Shown piece by piece: positions 1 through 8,995 of a stretch of DNA of 64,000 nucleotides. The notes below the pieces were generated by a model. It was not told the DNA's origin. It saw nothing but the letters and a program-made list of their open reading frames with translations, and searched no databases. This DNA comes from Candidatus Heimdallarchaeota archaeon (GTDB lineage: Archaea; Asgardarchaeota; Heimdallarchaeia; Heimdallarchaeales; Kariarchaeaceae): positions 310,001-374,000 of the forward strand of contig JASBSB010000003.1 in assembly GCA_030149205.1 (NCBI GenBank). Direction: 5' to 3'. Positions within the stretch are counted from its first letter, which is position 1. Each line of letters starts with the position of its first letter. The translations under genes and the position numbers were made by a program.

Positions 1-510
1 GAATTTTGAGATTGTCTTATCCTTCCAGAAAAACCTAGGAAGATGAATTAAATAGGTCCCACTCATCTTTTGAGTAATTTCTTCTCCTGTAATACCAGTA
101 GCTACCCAGTCAGCTGCATACATAATTTGGTCTAAATCATTACCCGACTTTTCCTTCCAAGTTGGAAAGTAATCTAAGATGAGATGGGTAAACATTCCGA
201 TATTGAAAAATGCCAATAAGGGATAAACGATATGAGTTTGTGCCACTGTCCTGCTCAAATAAACTAGCCCCATCATTAGTAATGAAGGAAAAGCTGAGTG
301 GAAAAACCAATCTCTGTGAGCAAACAACTTTCCCCAGATGAGATCAAGGTCAGGAAATTGTGCACCAAAGACTGAGAGCAGGAATGCCAATGTTAACCAC
401 GAGTAATCCCTTGGGTAAACAAATGTGTAAGATTTGATGTAAACTAATAATGCCATGGTCGCTCCAAAGGCAATTAGAGAGAAATTAATATGCCAGGTTC
501 GATTTGCCAT
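1..510 (-). CDS. YdjM/DUF457-like membrane metal-dependent hydrolase, truncated by the window edge
   Basis: An open frame begins with ATG at 510 and runs off the left edge after 170 codons with no stop, so the C-terminus is missing. The translation starts MANRTWHINF. It carries PDLD (near residue 53), HRDWFFHS (near 65-72) and GMFTHLILDYFPT (near 106-118), separated by hydrophobic segments. A PD-x-D motif, an HRxxxHS motif and an HLxLD motif are typical of the YdjM/DUF457 family of membrane-bound putative metal-dependent hydrolases. Substrate unknown. It is co-directional with priS but separated by about 60 bases. Family assignment is by motif only. Confidence 0.6.
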   Translation of the reverse strand, partial: MANRTWHINFSLIAFGATMALLVYIKSYTFVYPRDYSWLTLAFLLSVFGAQFPDLDLIWGKLFAHRDWFFHSAFPSLLMMGLVYLSRTVAQTHIVYPLLAFFNIGMFTHLILDYFPTWKEKSGNDLDQIMYAADWVATGITGEEITQKMSGTYLIHLPRFFWKDKTISKF

Positions 511-572
511 ACTTTTTTATGATAAAAATGAGCTTTTAACTCTACTCTTCAGAGAGTCCATTAAACCTAATT

Positions 573-1595
573 TTAAATGAAATCATACAATGACTTAGCA
601 TTATCTAAAGTGAATGTAACTGGATCATCAACTGGATAACACAACAACTTTGTTCGACTGTGAACTGACCCTGGAAGTCTAATTAACCTTTTAATGTCAA
701 TTGTGACTTTGTGATCTATCCGAGGGTATCTATATTTGATGAGTGTAGGTAGAAAAGTATCATCAAAATTTATTTTCCGTGGTACAATATCTACCAGATT
801 TGGATGAGTAATTGAAGCATATTTCTCTCTAAGTGTTTTCAATGCCTGTTTTTTAATACCCATTTCAAAAAAAACTTCATTGGGGGTTGAAAAGAGAAAA
901 TTTTGTCCTAGCAACCTGAAAATTCGACTTTTAAGTTGCTCTGCTGAATTTTTCAAACTTTCAACACGTTGTTCTCCTAATGGATCGTGAATTAATAACA
1001 TGTAATTAATCAAGGCGGTTCTCTGTTCCGTATCCATAATGAATGCATCGGGGTCAAGAATCCAACAATGATAGCCACGACCACCAGAAAACAACCAATG
1101 AATGTTTTTGAACCCAAAATCATCCTTGAGTGTCTCATCTATAATCGCTGCTGCATCTTGCAACAATGGCCAACAGGCAGGGCAAACTGATTTCTTGCCC
1201 TTGCATTCGCAGTCTCTCACTGGGTCATATTCATTTCCATCTAAATCAAAAATTAATTCCCTACCAACCCAGTTTGTCTGATGGATTGAAAGCCCCGGAC
1301 GATTTAAAACCTTAGTATGAACAGGTTCATCGTATTCTGCACCGATGTAAGCCCCTGTTACTGTAAAGCTTGATAAGTACTCAACCAAATAATTTGGTTG
1401 TTCAAAAGACCTGTTCCTAGTGAACCCTTTGTCCTCAATTTCAAATCCAAACTCTCTAAATTTAAATTTATTAGAGTCAATTAACTTTAGAAGAAGGTTG
1501 ATATCAAAACTTTTGGAATAGTACCGCTTTAAATCATCACTGAAATTTCCCTTCCTCGATGATTCTTCCAGTCCACCTTCTTCATCCCTTTTCAA
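573..1595 (-). CDS. priS: DNA primase small (catalytic) subunit PriS
   Basis: Catalytic subunit of the archaeal/eukaryotic-type primase, which makes primers for replication together with PriL. The 340-residue length is normal. Residues 117-119 (DLD) are the metal-binding acidic pair. C129, C131, C138 and C141 form the zinc-binding knuckle. SGGRGYHCW (170-178) is the phosphate-binding motif. IRLPGSVH near the C-terminus matches the conserved closing motif. The gene lies 38 bases downstream of a membrane-protein gene on the same strand, and the partner priL is divergent just beyond it. No key residue is missing. Confidence 0.96.
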   Translation of the reverse strand: MKRDEEGGLEESSRKGNFSDDLKRYYSKSFDINLLLKLIDSNKFKFREFGFEIEDKGFTRNRSFEQPNYLVEYLSSFTVTGAYIGAEYDEPVHTKVLNRPGLSIHQTNWVGRELIFDLDGNEYDPVRDCECKGKKSVCPACWPLLQDAAAIIDETLKDDFGFKNIHWLFSGGRGYHCWILDPDAFIMDTEQRTALINYMLLIHDPLGEQRVESLKNSAEQLKSRIFRLLGQNFLFSTPNEVFFEMGIKKQALKTLREKYASITHPNLVDIVPRKINFDDTFLPTLIKYRYPRIDHKVTIDIKRLIRLPGSVHSRTKLLCYPVDDPVTFTLDNAKSLYDFI

Positions 1596-1633
1596 CCAAA
1601 AACCCTACTTATTATTCTATATAAACTAAGCTT

Positions 1634-2512
1634 TTAAAGTGCTTCCATCTTCCTTGTTCTTAATAAATTTAGCCAAAGTACTATTCGAATGAAAAAGAGG
1701 GGAGGATAAAACAAATTAAGCCCGGTAAGTCCAATATAGAACTCTTGATATTTCTTTGTGGCAAGCAAAAGAATTCCAAATGATATTGCCAGGTAAATAT
1801 TTAGATATAGAATTGACTGTAACCCAAAAATTGCTGTGGAGAAACCTCCTAGGTCAAAAACTTGTAGAAAAATAATCTTTAGAACAAGGCTAACAAAACT
1901 AAGCTTCAAAACCTCTATTAACGCATAAAACAATATTGTAAAAGCAATTGATACAATAATACTAACAACTGACAGAACCCTAGATTTTACAAAATAAATT
2001 TTCAACAAATAAACATATATAACAAACAAAATTAGCTCTGAGAATAGTTCTAAATAATTGGGGAGAACAAAAGTAAATGCAAGAAAGAATTTGTTAATCA
2101 TGTGAATTGCAAAAACCCCTAAATATAAGGATAGAAAAATTATGAATCTTGGTAATTTATTGTTCTCTTGCATATATTTGTAGATTACAACAGACAAATA
2201 GATCAAAAAGAGTACTGCTATTATTAACCCAAAAATTGTTACAAACGGACTTGATACATTAAAATCAAACAGAACAAAAAGAGAAGATAAAAGGGACAAA
2301 GTTAATAAAATTACTTCATAGTATGTGATTTTTCTATCTGAGCCTCTAAAGTTCAAATTATAGTAATCAAATGCAAGAGGGATCAGGATAAGAATCGTCC
2401 AAATTTGAATAGTAGGTATAGGCAAATTATGAAATGTAATTGTATCTGATAACAAAATATACAGAATATTTAGTAGAAGTACGACGGGAGAATAAAATTT
2501 CACGTATTTCAT
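1634..2512 (-). CDS. Polytopic membrane protein of unknown function
   Basis: A 292-residue protein made almost entirely of hydrophobic helices, about eight, with short basic loops (for example FRGSDRKITYYE near 55-66, and RTRKMEAL at the end). There are no catalytic motifs and I do not recognise a family. It sits between the divergent primase genes, upstream of priS with a 38-base gap, so the two are probably co-transcribed. That says nothing certain about function. Very low charge content and high Ile/Leu/Phe are as expected for an integral membrane protein. Confidence 0.7.
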   Translation of the reverse strand: MKYVKFYSPVVLLLNILYILLSDTITFHNLPIPTIQIWTILILIPLAFDYYNLNFRGSDRKITYYEVILLTLSLLSSLFVLFDFNVSSPFVTIFGLIIAVLFLIYLSVVIYKYMQENNKLPRFIIFLSLYLGVFAIHMINKFFLAFTFVLPNYLELFSELILFVIYVYLLKIYFVKSRVLSVVSIIVSIAFTILFYALIEVLKLSFVSLVLKIIFLQVFDLGGFSTAIFGLQSILYLNIYLAISFGILLLATKKYQEFYIGLTGLNLFYPPLFFIRIVLWLNLLRTRKMEAL

Positions 2513-2603
2513 TCAAATAGCTTCTTAATTAACTTTCTTAAACAAATGAGAATCATCGATGTCTAAGCCATAACCTTATTTATTTTATAGCAACTACTAC
2601 CAT

Positions 2604-3962
2604 ATGGGAGAAAGATTGATTTCTCCATCGTGGTACATTTTTCGACAGGTTGAATTAAACAAAGTAAATGTAGATGATGAAGGGTACCGCTTAATAGTTG
2701 CAAGAATAAACTTTCTTTCATTTTCTCAATCAAAATTAGGATCAAATCAAAACTCTTTCACTGAAAGATTAATTGAGGAAGATACATTTAATGAACAACT
2801 CAAAGGTCACCTTTTGCTAAGGATCACAGCTTCAGTTGATTTAAGATTGAAATCATGGTTAATAGAAACTGAGGGAGACTACTTTATTGAAAAGCTCAAG
2901 GCATCTGATTTTGAAGAACAAAAAGCTGTACTTTACGATCTTTACCCTAAGAATTCTCTCCTTCTCTTCGACGAAATCCAAGAAATGATCCCCGAAATTA
3001 TAGATAAGTTTGGTCTTCAAGATAGTTTTGACAGTTACCTTCGTTATAAATTAAAAAGAAGCATAAAACGTATTAACCCTAAAGAGATAATTCTAGCAAT
3101 CAAATTCTCTGAAGCTCCTTATTTGCTCTCCAACCGCAAAGGTGATATGTACAAAGGGTGGGTGCTCATAAATTTAGAGAGAGCAATGTCTTCAATTAAG
3201 AAAAGATTTGAAAGAAAACTTAGAGAAAAAATTGATCAATTATCAGCCAGAGTAGAGAAGGACAGACATCTGAAAAATATTGCAATTCAATACTATGAAT
3301 TTATTCAACAAGATATTTTCGATAAACTCATCAAACCAACACGTGAATCTTTCAATATTAGTGGCATTGAGCTAGAAGGTGAAATAGAGGATAATTTAGA
3401 TAAGTTTCCTCCTTGTATTTCTGACTTAATGATGAGGGTGAATCAAACAGGGTACTTAGGACATTCTGAGAGATTCCAACTTGGATTGTTCTTAAAACAC
3501 GCAGGAATGCCAGTCGATGAACAACTCCAATTTTGGTATTCAAAGGCAGTAGATAACCTGGGGATTTCTTTTGAAGAGTTTAATAAAAAAGCAGGATACA
3601 TTATCAGACATATTTATGGCCTCGAAGGTGGGCATATAGATTACCAGATGCCCTCTTGTAAAACAATTCAAGATAAGATGTATTGTAGGTTTAGACATGC
3701 CTCAATTGAAACCAATCAAGAATTGTTGGAGGCAGCATACAAAAAGAAATTTGGAGACCAGCTCCCCGAGAAAATATTACAGTTCATGAACAAAATTATG
3801 CAACAAACAATTGACGGTTATTATTCAACCGCCTGTTCAATGTACCTTAGTGGTTTGATAAATTTTCAGAGAATAAGAATCAACCACCCCTTAATCTACT
3901 TAAAGGTATTCACAGACTTTGAAAAGAAAAATGAAACTACAGAGAGTAAATCAGAAAACTGA
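2604..3962 (+). CDS. priL: DNA primase large subunit PriL
   Basis: Regulatory subunit of the archaeal/eukaryotic primase; its C-terminal 4Fe-4S domain helps start primer synthesis. The 452-residue protein has a helical N-terminal half followed by the iron-sulfur domain. The four expected ligands are visible: C271 in FPPCIS, C352 in MPSCKTI, C361 in MYCRF and C411 in TACSMY. The first interval (81 residues) equals that in yeast Pri2; the later spacings differ somewhat. Transcription is divergent from the membrane protein/priS pair, across a 91-base shared intergenic region with an AT-rich TATA-like stretch near 2576-2589. Confidence 0.93.
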   Translation: MGERLISPSWYIFRQVELNKVNVDDEGYRLIVARINFLSFSQSKLGSNQNSFTERLIEEDTFNEQLKGHLLLRITASVDLRLKSWLIETEGDYFIEKLKASDFEEQKAVLYDLYPKNSLLLFDEIQEMIPEIIDKFGLQDSFDSYLRYKLKRSIKRINPKEIILAIKFSEAPYLLSNRKGDMYKGWVLINLERAMSSIKKRFERKLREKIDQLSARVEKDRHLKNIAIQYYEFIQQDIFDKLIKPTRESFNISGIELEGEIEDNLDKFPPCISDLMMRVNQTGYLGHSERFQLGLFLKHAGMPVDEQLQFWYSKAVDNLGISFEEFNKKAGYIIRHIYGLEGGHIDYQMPSCKTIQDKMYCRFRHASIETNQELLEAAYKKKFGDQLPEKILQFMNKIMQQTIDGYYSTACSMYLSGLINFQRIRINHPLIYLKVFTDFEKKNETTESKSEN

Positions 3963-4089
3963 GAAGTTGAAAAGATTGAGGGAAACTTACAAAATTAATT
4001 AGGCTTTTATGTAATATAGATTTTGATAAATTGTCAATTTTTGACTGTGCCTCTTAATTGTCACATCTGTAATTTACATAGAGTATATA

Positions 4090-5805
4090 TTAAGGACAAG
4101 CATATTTTTGAGCTGGGTTGAGAAGGGGAATTAAGTTGTTTTGTGGATTAGATAACCCAAAAGGATCCCTGCTTAACACTCCTTGGGTTATATCTCTTCC
4201 ATTCGACCATTTACCTGTAAAGCCAGCTCGTAGTGACAAAAACTGAGATAAAAATTGAGTTGAATTCAAATTATTTCCTTCTGCTGCCAAATAATTAACC
4301 ATAGACATTGTGCGTCTGTAAATATTCATTTTTGTAATCGTGTTTTGAACAATATCAACAGGAAGGTAATGTGAAGTGATCTGCCTTGGATATCCGGATC
4401 TATCCGATCTTAGAAAAAGATAGTAACTGTTGTTATCTGGAACATTTACCTTTCCTCCTATTAAATTATAATAGTGATTCATCCCCATACAAGGACTTAC
4501 AGTATGGTCATCTTGATATCCTACAATGTTAATTTTCATAGTTGATGGAAATTGTGAAAAATTGGCTTTTAATGAGGTGACATTTGATGATAACCATGGC
4601 GCTTCCATGTCTAGGAGGAGTTGATTGTTTGCCCATCCTCTCTTTATAGTTTGATAAGCAATGAAAGGTGTCATTCCTCCACCCATTGAATGACCCATTA
4701 CCAATACTCTAGATAAATCCAATGAAACTTTTGAAGAGCTAAGTTCCTTGAAGAAGGAAGCGGAGGTTAAGGTTTGATTCTGAATTTGATCTAGTGCTGA
4801 AGTTATCCCTTTCCATTCCATATTGTACCTTATGTACAACTGTTTTTCGAGTATTGTACTTGCGTTAATTCCCTTTGGGTTAAAATATGAGATATTAGAG
4901 GTTGTATATGTCATATATTGAGAAAATATCACCACTGCACCAGAGGAAGCCAGGTTAGTTAATAATTCTCTATAAAATTTGAGAGATGTTCCTGAATATC
5001 CGTGTAGAAATAGAACCACAGGAAACTTTGTTTGTTTTGTAGTTGAATTCACTGTAGGGGAAAAAACATAAGTGTACCAGTTCCCATCATGATTGTCAGG
5101 GACTATGTAGTTAGAGTACTCTTTGGAAACGGTTTGTTTGATCTGTGTCATTTCCACCTGGTATCTGTTTGGTGTCCCTGTAATCCCATAATTCAATGAA
5201 GTCACTGGGTGCGGGGATAACCCTAAAGAAGGGACTATCACTGGAGATAAGATTGAAACAATCAAATAGAACAATAAGATGAAATATAAGTATCTCAATG
5301 CAAAATGGATTGATGATTTATTGATTCCAAAAGCAGAAACCCTATTTCTTGAGATAAATGTATTATAATCTTCCCTATAATCAGTCAATAGGAAAAGCTT
5401 CAATCCGACAACAAACAGTAGACTTAATCCCAGTAAAGAGGGATATAAAAGAACACCATCACGAAAAAGCAGTGCGTTAATCTGTGTATAAAGAAAATAC
5501 TCTATACTAATAACTCCTATCAAGATTTTTAATAAAAGATCGATGTAAAATCCATCTTTAATCCTTCGTTTCTTTAATGTGAAGCTTAGAGATATTAAAA
5601 TAATAATAGTATAACCTAAAATCAATATCATACTAATTGGCTGTAAGGACCTGTTAATTTCATAGATCGAGACTGCACGTTCAAATGAATAATTTGAGAT
5701 ACTTAATGAACCCACCAAAAGAAAAGAATAAATCAATTGAAATAAAATTCCCGAGCTTATTTCTACAAGGAATGGGACTTTGCTAATTCTATTTAAAATA
5801 CTCAT
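4090..5805 (-). CDS. Membrane-anchored alpha/beta hydrolase
   Basis: A 571-residue protein in two parts. Roughly residues 1-190 hold about five or six transmembrane helices. The rest is a dienelactone-hydrolase or PAF-acetylhydrolase-like alpha/beta hydrolase. VVLFLHGYSG is the oxyanion-hole strand, VMGHSMGGG the nucleophile elbow, and YQDDHTVSP supplies a plausible acidic residue and histidine. An NxT-rich linker (STVNSTTKQ) suggests that the hydrolase domain faces outside. Substrate is probably a lipid or carboxyl ester, but that is a guess. It is convergent with priL and divergent from the downstream pilin gene. Confidence 0.75.
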   Translation of the reverse strand: MSILNRISKVPFLVEISSGILFQLIYSFLLVGSLSISNYSFERAVSIYEINRSLQPISMILILGYTIIILISLSFTLKKRRIKDGFYIDLLLKILIGVISIEYFLYTQINALLFRDGVLLYPSLLGLSLLFVVGLKLFLLTDYREDYNTFISRNRVSAFGINKSSIHFALRYLYFILLFYLIVSILSPVIVPSLGLSPHPVTSLNYGITGTPNRYQVEMTQIKQTVSKEYSNYIVPDNHDGNWYTYVFSPTVNSTTKQTKFPVVLFLHGYSGTSLKFYRELLTNLASSGAVVIFSQYMTYTTSNISYFNPKGINASTILEKQLYIRYNMEWKGITSALDQIQNQTLTSASFFKELSSSKVSLDLSRVLVMGHSMGGGMTPFIAYQTIKRGWANNQLLLDMEAPWLSSNVTSLKANFSQFPSTMKINIVGYQDDHTVSPCMGMNHYYNLIGGKVNVPDNNSYYLFLRSDRSGYPRQITSHYLPVDIVQNTITKMNIYRRTMSMVNYLAAEGNNLNSTQFLSQFLSLRAGFTGKWSNGRDITQGVLSRDPFGLSNPQNNLIPLLNPAQKYACP

Positions 5806-5945
5806 ATCAGATTGATAAAACCTATAAGTTTTAACTTTTAGCTATACGCATAAATTAATTAGATTATTACCAGCTTTATAATGAGATGAGTTATATATTT
5901 GTCTGATAATAAATTGTTAAGGTGTTGAAGTACTCCCTAAAAATA

Positions 5946-6794
5946 ATGAAAAGGTTTGGCCATTCAAACAGAGGATTGTCACCCATTGTATCTGCTATTT
6001 TCCTCATTGGTATAATGGTGGCAGCAATTGCAGCAAGTTTTGCAATAATTGTTCCTAACCTACAAAAAGTAGAAGATGGAAATGTTCTAGGACAGGCTCA
6101 AACTGCCTTAACTAATCTGGATAAAGCTCTTCAACAAATGATAAGTTCTGGGAAAGATAGTCAATTAAACTATCAATTTTACTACAAGAATGGGTTGCTC
6201 ATTGGAGACAACAGCTCATTTTATAATTTAACCCTAAGCTATCCCCTCCTTTCCTTTGCTAAAACTGTTTCACTACCTTATTCAAGAGTCATGGTGCAAA
6301 CACCTGTGGCAAGCTCTATTATGAGTGTGGGACAGACAGATTACTTTTCTGGAAGCCAAAATCAAAAAACCTTTGCTCTTAATGTATCTACTGCCCAATC
6401 AACAAATTGGGCTATTCTTAATAGCACACGTTCCCCATTTCAATCTACAGGAATTAATAATAGCTTAGGATACAGGATGCTTTTCTTATCCTCATACCAA
6501 AATCAGGTGTTAAAATTACAAATTAGTTTTGTCAAATTTGTATTTGAAAAAATTAATAAAAAGAGTTCTTCTGACCCTCTAATAAAGATTATCTATGCAG
6601 GAAAAGTGGCAAACACATCAAAACTTATGGATGGCACTCAATTCTTTCCCAAGACAGGATCTCTAAGTGTTATACTACAAACCAAAATAACTGATGGAAG
6701 CCCCATTTATAGGGAAATACCGTTTACGTTTTCCGGGACTGGGTTCTATTTAGATGTTGAGGTTTCTTATCATTTATTTAAAATATCCTTTTGA
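5946..6794 (+). CDS. Type IV prepilin / archaellin-like secreted protein
   Basis: The N-terminus has a short basic leader ending in NRG, then LSPIVSAIFLIGIMVAAIAA. This is the classic archaeal class III signal: a prepilin-peptidase site after Gly followed by a hydrophobic assembly helix. I chose ATG 5946, giving 282 residues and a 10-residue leader, over the upstream in-frame GTG 5922, which would give an 18-residue leader. The remainder is Ser/Thr/Asn-rich, as in surface pilins, with no recognised domain. No pilus motor genes are nearby. The stop codon lies one base from the 3' end of a converging tRNA gene. Confidence 0.75.
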   Translation: MKRFGHSNRGLSPIVSAIFLIGIMVAAIAASFAIIVPNLQKVEDGNVLGQAQTALTNLDKALQQMISSGKDSQLNYQFYYKNGLLIGDNSSFYNLTLSYPLLSFAKTVSLPYSRVMVQTPVASSIMSVGQTDYFSGSQNQKTFALNVSTAQSTNWAILNSTRSPFQSTGINNSLGYRMLFLSSYQNQVLKLQISFVKFVFEKINKKSSSDPLIKIIYAGKVANTSKLMDGTQFFPKTGSLSVILQTKITDGSPIYREIPFTFSGTGFYLDVEVSYHLFKISF

Positions 6795-6795
6795 A

Positions 6796-6869
6796 CGGAT
6801 CTATAGGGATTTGAACCCTAGACCTTCCGCTCCGCAGGCGGACGTTCTTCCAAGCTGAACTACAGACCC
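6796..6869 (-). tRNA. tRNA-Arg (anticodon GCG)
   Basis: Folds as a complete 74-base cloverleaf on the minus strand. The acceptor arms are GGGTCTG and TAGATCC (two G-U pairs). The D arm is GTTC/GAAC, the anticodon stem TCCGC/GCGGA, the anticodon loop CTGCGGA, the variable loop five bases, and the T arm TAGGG-TTCAAAT-CCCTA. The discriminator is G and CCA is not encoded. Anticodon GCG reads Arg CGC and CGU. No intron. The 3' end is one base from the stop codon of the converging pilin gene. Confidence 0.95.
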
Positions 6870-6963
6870 TATTATAGCTTATTCCTTAACTATTTCTAAG
6901 TTTCTATACATTTCTTCGTATCTATTTGCAATCATTAATTTAGTTGGGGTTGATGTTAAATTT

Positions 6964-7311
6964 ATGTTAAATCGTAATGATTCAAACCTAACTTGTTGGT
7001 TTTGTAAAAGCAAGCTCAATGAGAACAATCTGTTTTTGGATGAGAAAGAAGTTGAGGAGGTATTTACAAGCCTCTACCCAAAACTGGTCATTCACGAGGA
7101 TATTTCTCATGTTGGAGTCTGCATAATTTGTGCAGGATTACAAAAATACATTGCTCAAGACAGTGTTAAACTAAGGCTAAAGATGGGTGAGGCTGGAGAG
7201 ATCTTAAAAGATAAAGCTAGTGTGCTTTCCGGGAAATTAAAAAGTGGGGCATCACAGATTAGAAATAAAGTTCAAGAAAAAGTTAATGAAAAACAATCAA
7301 CTGAAGAATAA
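6964..7311 (+). CDS. Small zinc-finger protein with a helical tail
   Basis: A 115-residue soluble protein. C11/C14 (CWFC) and C53/C56 (CIIC) can form one four-cysteine zinc site, with a Glu-rich stretch between. The C-terminal half, from about residue 70, is a charged, low-complexity amphipathic helix rich in Lys, Ser, Gly and Glu. I do not recognise the family; a binding or adaptor role is plausible but unproven. It converges with the four-CBS protein gene, one base separating the two stop codons. Confidence 0.65.
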   Translation: MLNRNDSNLTCWFCKSKLNENNLFLDEKEVEEVFTSLYPKLVIHEDISHVGVCIICAGLQKYIAQDSVKLRLKMGEAGEILKDKASVLSGKLKSGASQIRNKVQEKVNEKQSTEE

Positions 7312-7312
7312 C

Positions 7313-8134
7313 TTACAATTGGTCACCTAAATACTTGACAACTGTTCTTTCTGAGATGACCCCTAATAACTTTCCATTTTCCAAAACTGGAGCTCCACCA
7401 ATTGAGTTGGAATTTAAGTAACTTATAGCTTCCAAAAGATTAGATGAGGCCTCAACTGATAATACATTTTTAGTGGATAAGAATTTTGCTGGGATAGTTG
7501 TTAGAAAATTTGGATTATTTTTTATCTCCTCTCTCTCTTTTGCAACCAGACTTGTGATATCGTTTGCAGAGATCAACCCACTTACATTGCCCTCTTCGTT
7601 TAAAGTTATCACACGAGTTACATGTTTTTCGCTAATCTCTTTCATTAAATTTAAAATTAAAGCCCCTTCATTACAGGTTAGAAAATCAACTTTCAGATAC
7701 TCTTTAATTGATGACAGTTTAACATTACTTAGTTCCTTTTCTTCATTCAGGTTTTTCAATATATCCCTTTCTGTTAATATACCCTGAAGACGGTCTTCTT
7801 CCTTACCAACAACCAAAAGAGATCCAATATTCTTCGAATGCATCAGTTTTATCGCATCCTTTAAATTACGGTCAAGGACAATTCTTATTGGATCAGGAGT
7901 CATAAACTCAGTAATTTTCGCTTTATATGCTTCTGGTAGTCCTAATCTCACGACAGCCCTCATTAGGTCAGTGACAGTAATAATACCATAAATTTTCCCT
8001 AGTTTTGTTATTGGTAGTCGTCTAAATTTACTTTGACCCATAATCAGGAATACTGAAAGCAAGGTTCTGTTTGGGGCACCTTCTGCAACATCATATTTTG
8101 TCGCAGCATCCCACACCGATATATTTGATAACAC
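7313..8134 (-). CDS. Four-CBS-domain protein
   Basis: A 273-residue protein built of four CBS units in two Bateman modules. Repeated signatures are visible: KIYGIITVTDLMRAV (first unit), LQGILTERDIL (second), VSGLISANDIT (third) and LLGVISERTVV (fourth). Such proteins bind adenine nucleotides or SAM and usually regulate a partner; no effector domain is fused. The frame opens with GTG at 8134. A paralogue of similar length and the same four-unit layout lies at 51936-52736. The partner is unknown. Confidence 0.88.
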   Translation of the reverse strand: MLSNISVWDAATKYDVAEGAPNRTLLSVFLIMGQSKFRRLPITKLGKIYGIITVTDLMRAVVRLGLPEAYKAKITEFMTPDPIRIVLDRNLKDAIKLMHSKNIGSLLVVGKEEDRLQGILTERDILKNLNEEKELSNVKLSSIKEYLKVDFLTCNEGALILNLMKEISEKHVTRVITLNEEGNVSGLISANDITSLVAKEREEIKNNPNFLTTIPAKFLSTKNVLSVEASSNLLEAISYLNSNSIGGAPVLENGKLLGVISERTVVKYLGDQL

Positions 8135-8314
8135 TTTAACTCAAAAACTCCGTTGTTAGATTGAAAACAACAATCGATAATAGGGCAATTTAATAAACTT
8201 TTATAAAATTTGTTTACTGTTTGCTAGTTTGTTGTTCCGATTTTAAATCTTTTAAGTTTCTTTAATTCGAGAAGGTAATAACTCAGTTAAATAATACAAA
8301 TATTGTTGTATAGC

Positions 8315-8995
8315 ATGGAACCCTCTCTTAACGAGGTTATAGATGAGGCTAATGCGCATTTTGAGACTGGAAGATACAAGGATGCTGCAAAGACACTAAA
8401 GCACATAGTTGATAGACTCATCAAGGAGAAAAACTACATCGATGCTGTGTATTACTTGTACAAGCAACTGATAGCCTGGGATGCAATTAAAGAAAGAGAA
8501 GAGATAGCAGACACATATTTTAAACTCGGTATGATTGGAATTCAACAAGGAATACAATTGTCCATGCAAAATGTTGAATCAACACCAATACTAAGATCCA
8601 AATTACAAAATTTGAATGCTACAAGAAAATTTATCTCGAAATTAAATTCTCAATCTACACAGTTAGATGAATTAAACAAAACAACAACCCAATTAATGTA
8701 TGACGTATTACAATCACTCATTGATGAACACGATATTTCAATAGATGAAAAAATTGAGTTTCTTAGAAAAATTATTGAATTATCTGACGAAATTGATAAG
8801 GGAGAAAAATCAAATTATGAAAAAGCACTTGCTACCCTTTTTAAAGAGAAAGGAACTGAGTTGTTAAATGATCAAAATGAATTTAGCAAAGAAATGGGTT
8901 TGTCTTGGTTAAATAAGTCACTTGAAATTTTTAAAAGGACTAAAAGCTCAAAAGAGGTTGCTGAAATACAAGGTCTACTTAAAAAGTACAATTAA
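8315..8995 (+). CDS. TPR-like helical protein, function unknown
   Basis: A 226-residue all-helical protein. The start ANAHFETGRYKDAAKTLKHI resembles one tetratricopeptide unit, and EIADTYFKLGMIGIQQG and KEMGLSWLNKSLEIF could be further degenerate units. ATG 8315 is preferred over the in-frame TTG 8303. Probably a scaffold or protein-binding protein, by inference only. It converges with the secreted protein gene downstream, the two stops sharing TTAA at 8992-8995. Confidence 0.6.
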   Translation: MEPSLNEVIDEANAHFETGRYKDAAKTLKHIVDRLIKEKNYIDAVYYLYKQLIAWDAIKEREEIADTYFKLGMIGIQQGIQLSMQNVESTPILRSKLQNLNATRKFISKLNSQSTQLDELNKTTTQLMYDVLQSLIDEHDISIDEKIEFLRKIIELSDEIDKGEKSNYEKALATLFKEKGTELLNDQNEFSKEMGLSWLNKSLEIFKRTKSSKEVAEIQGLLKKYN

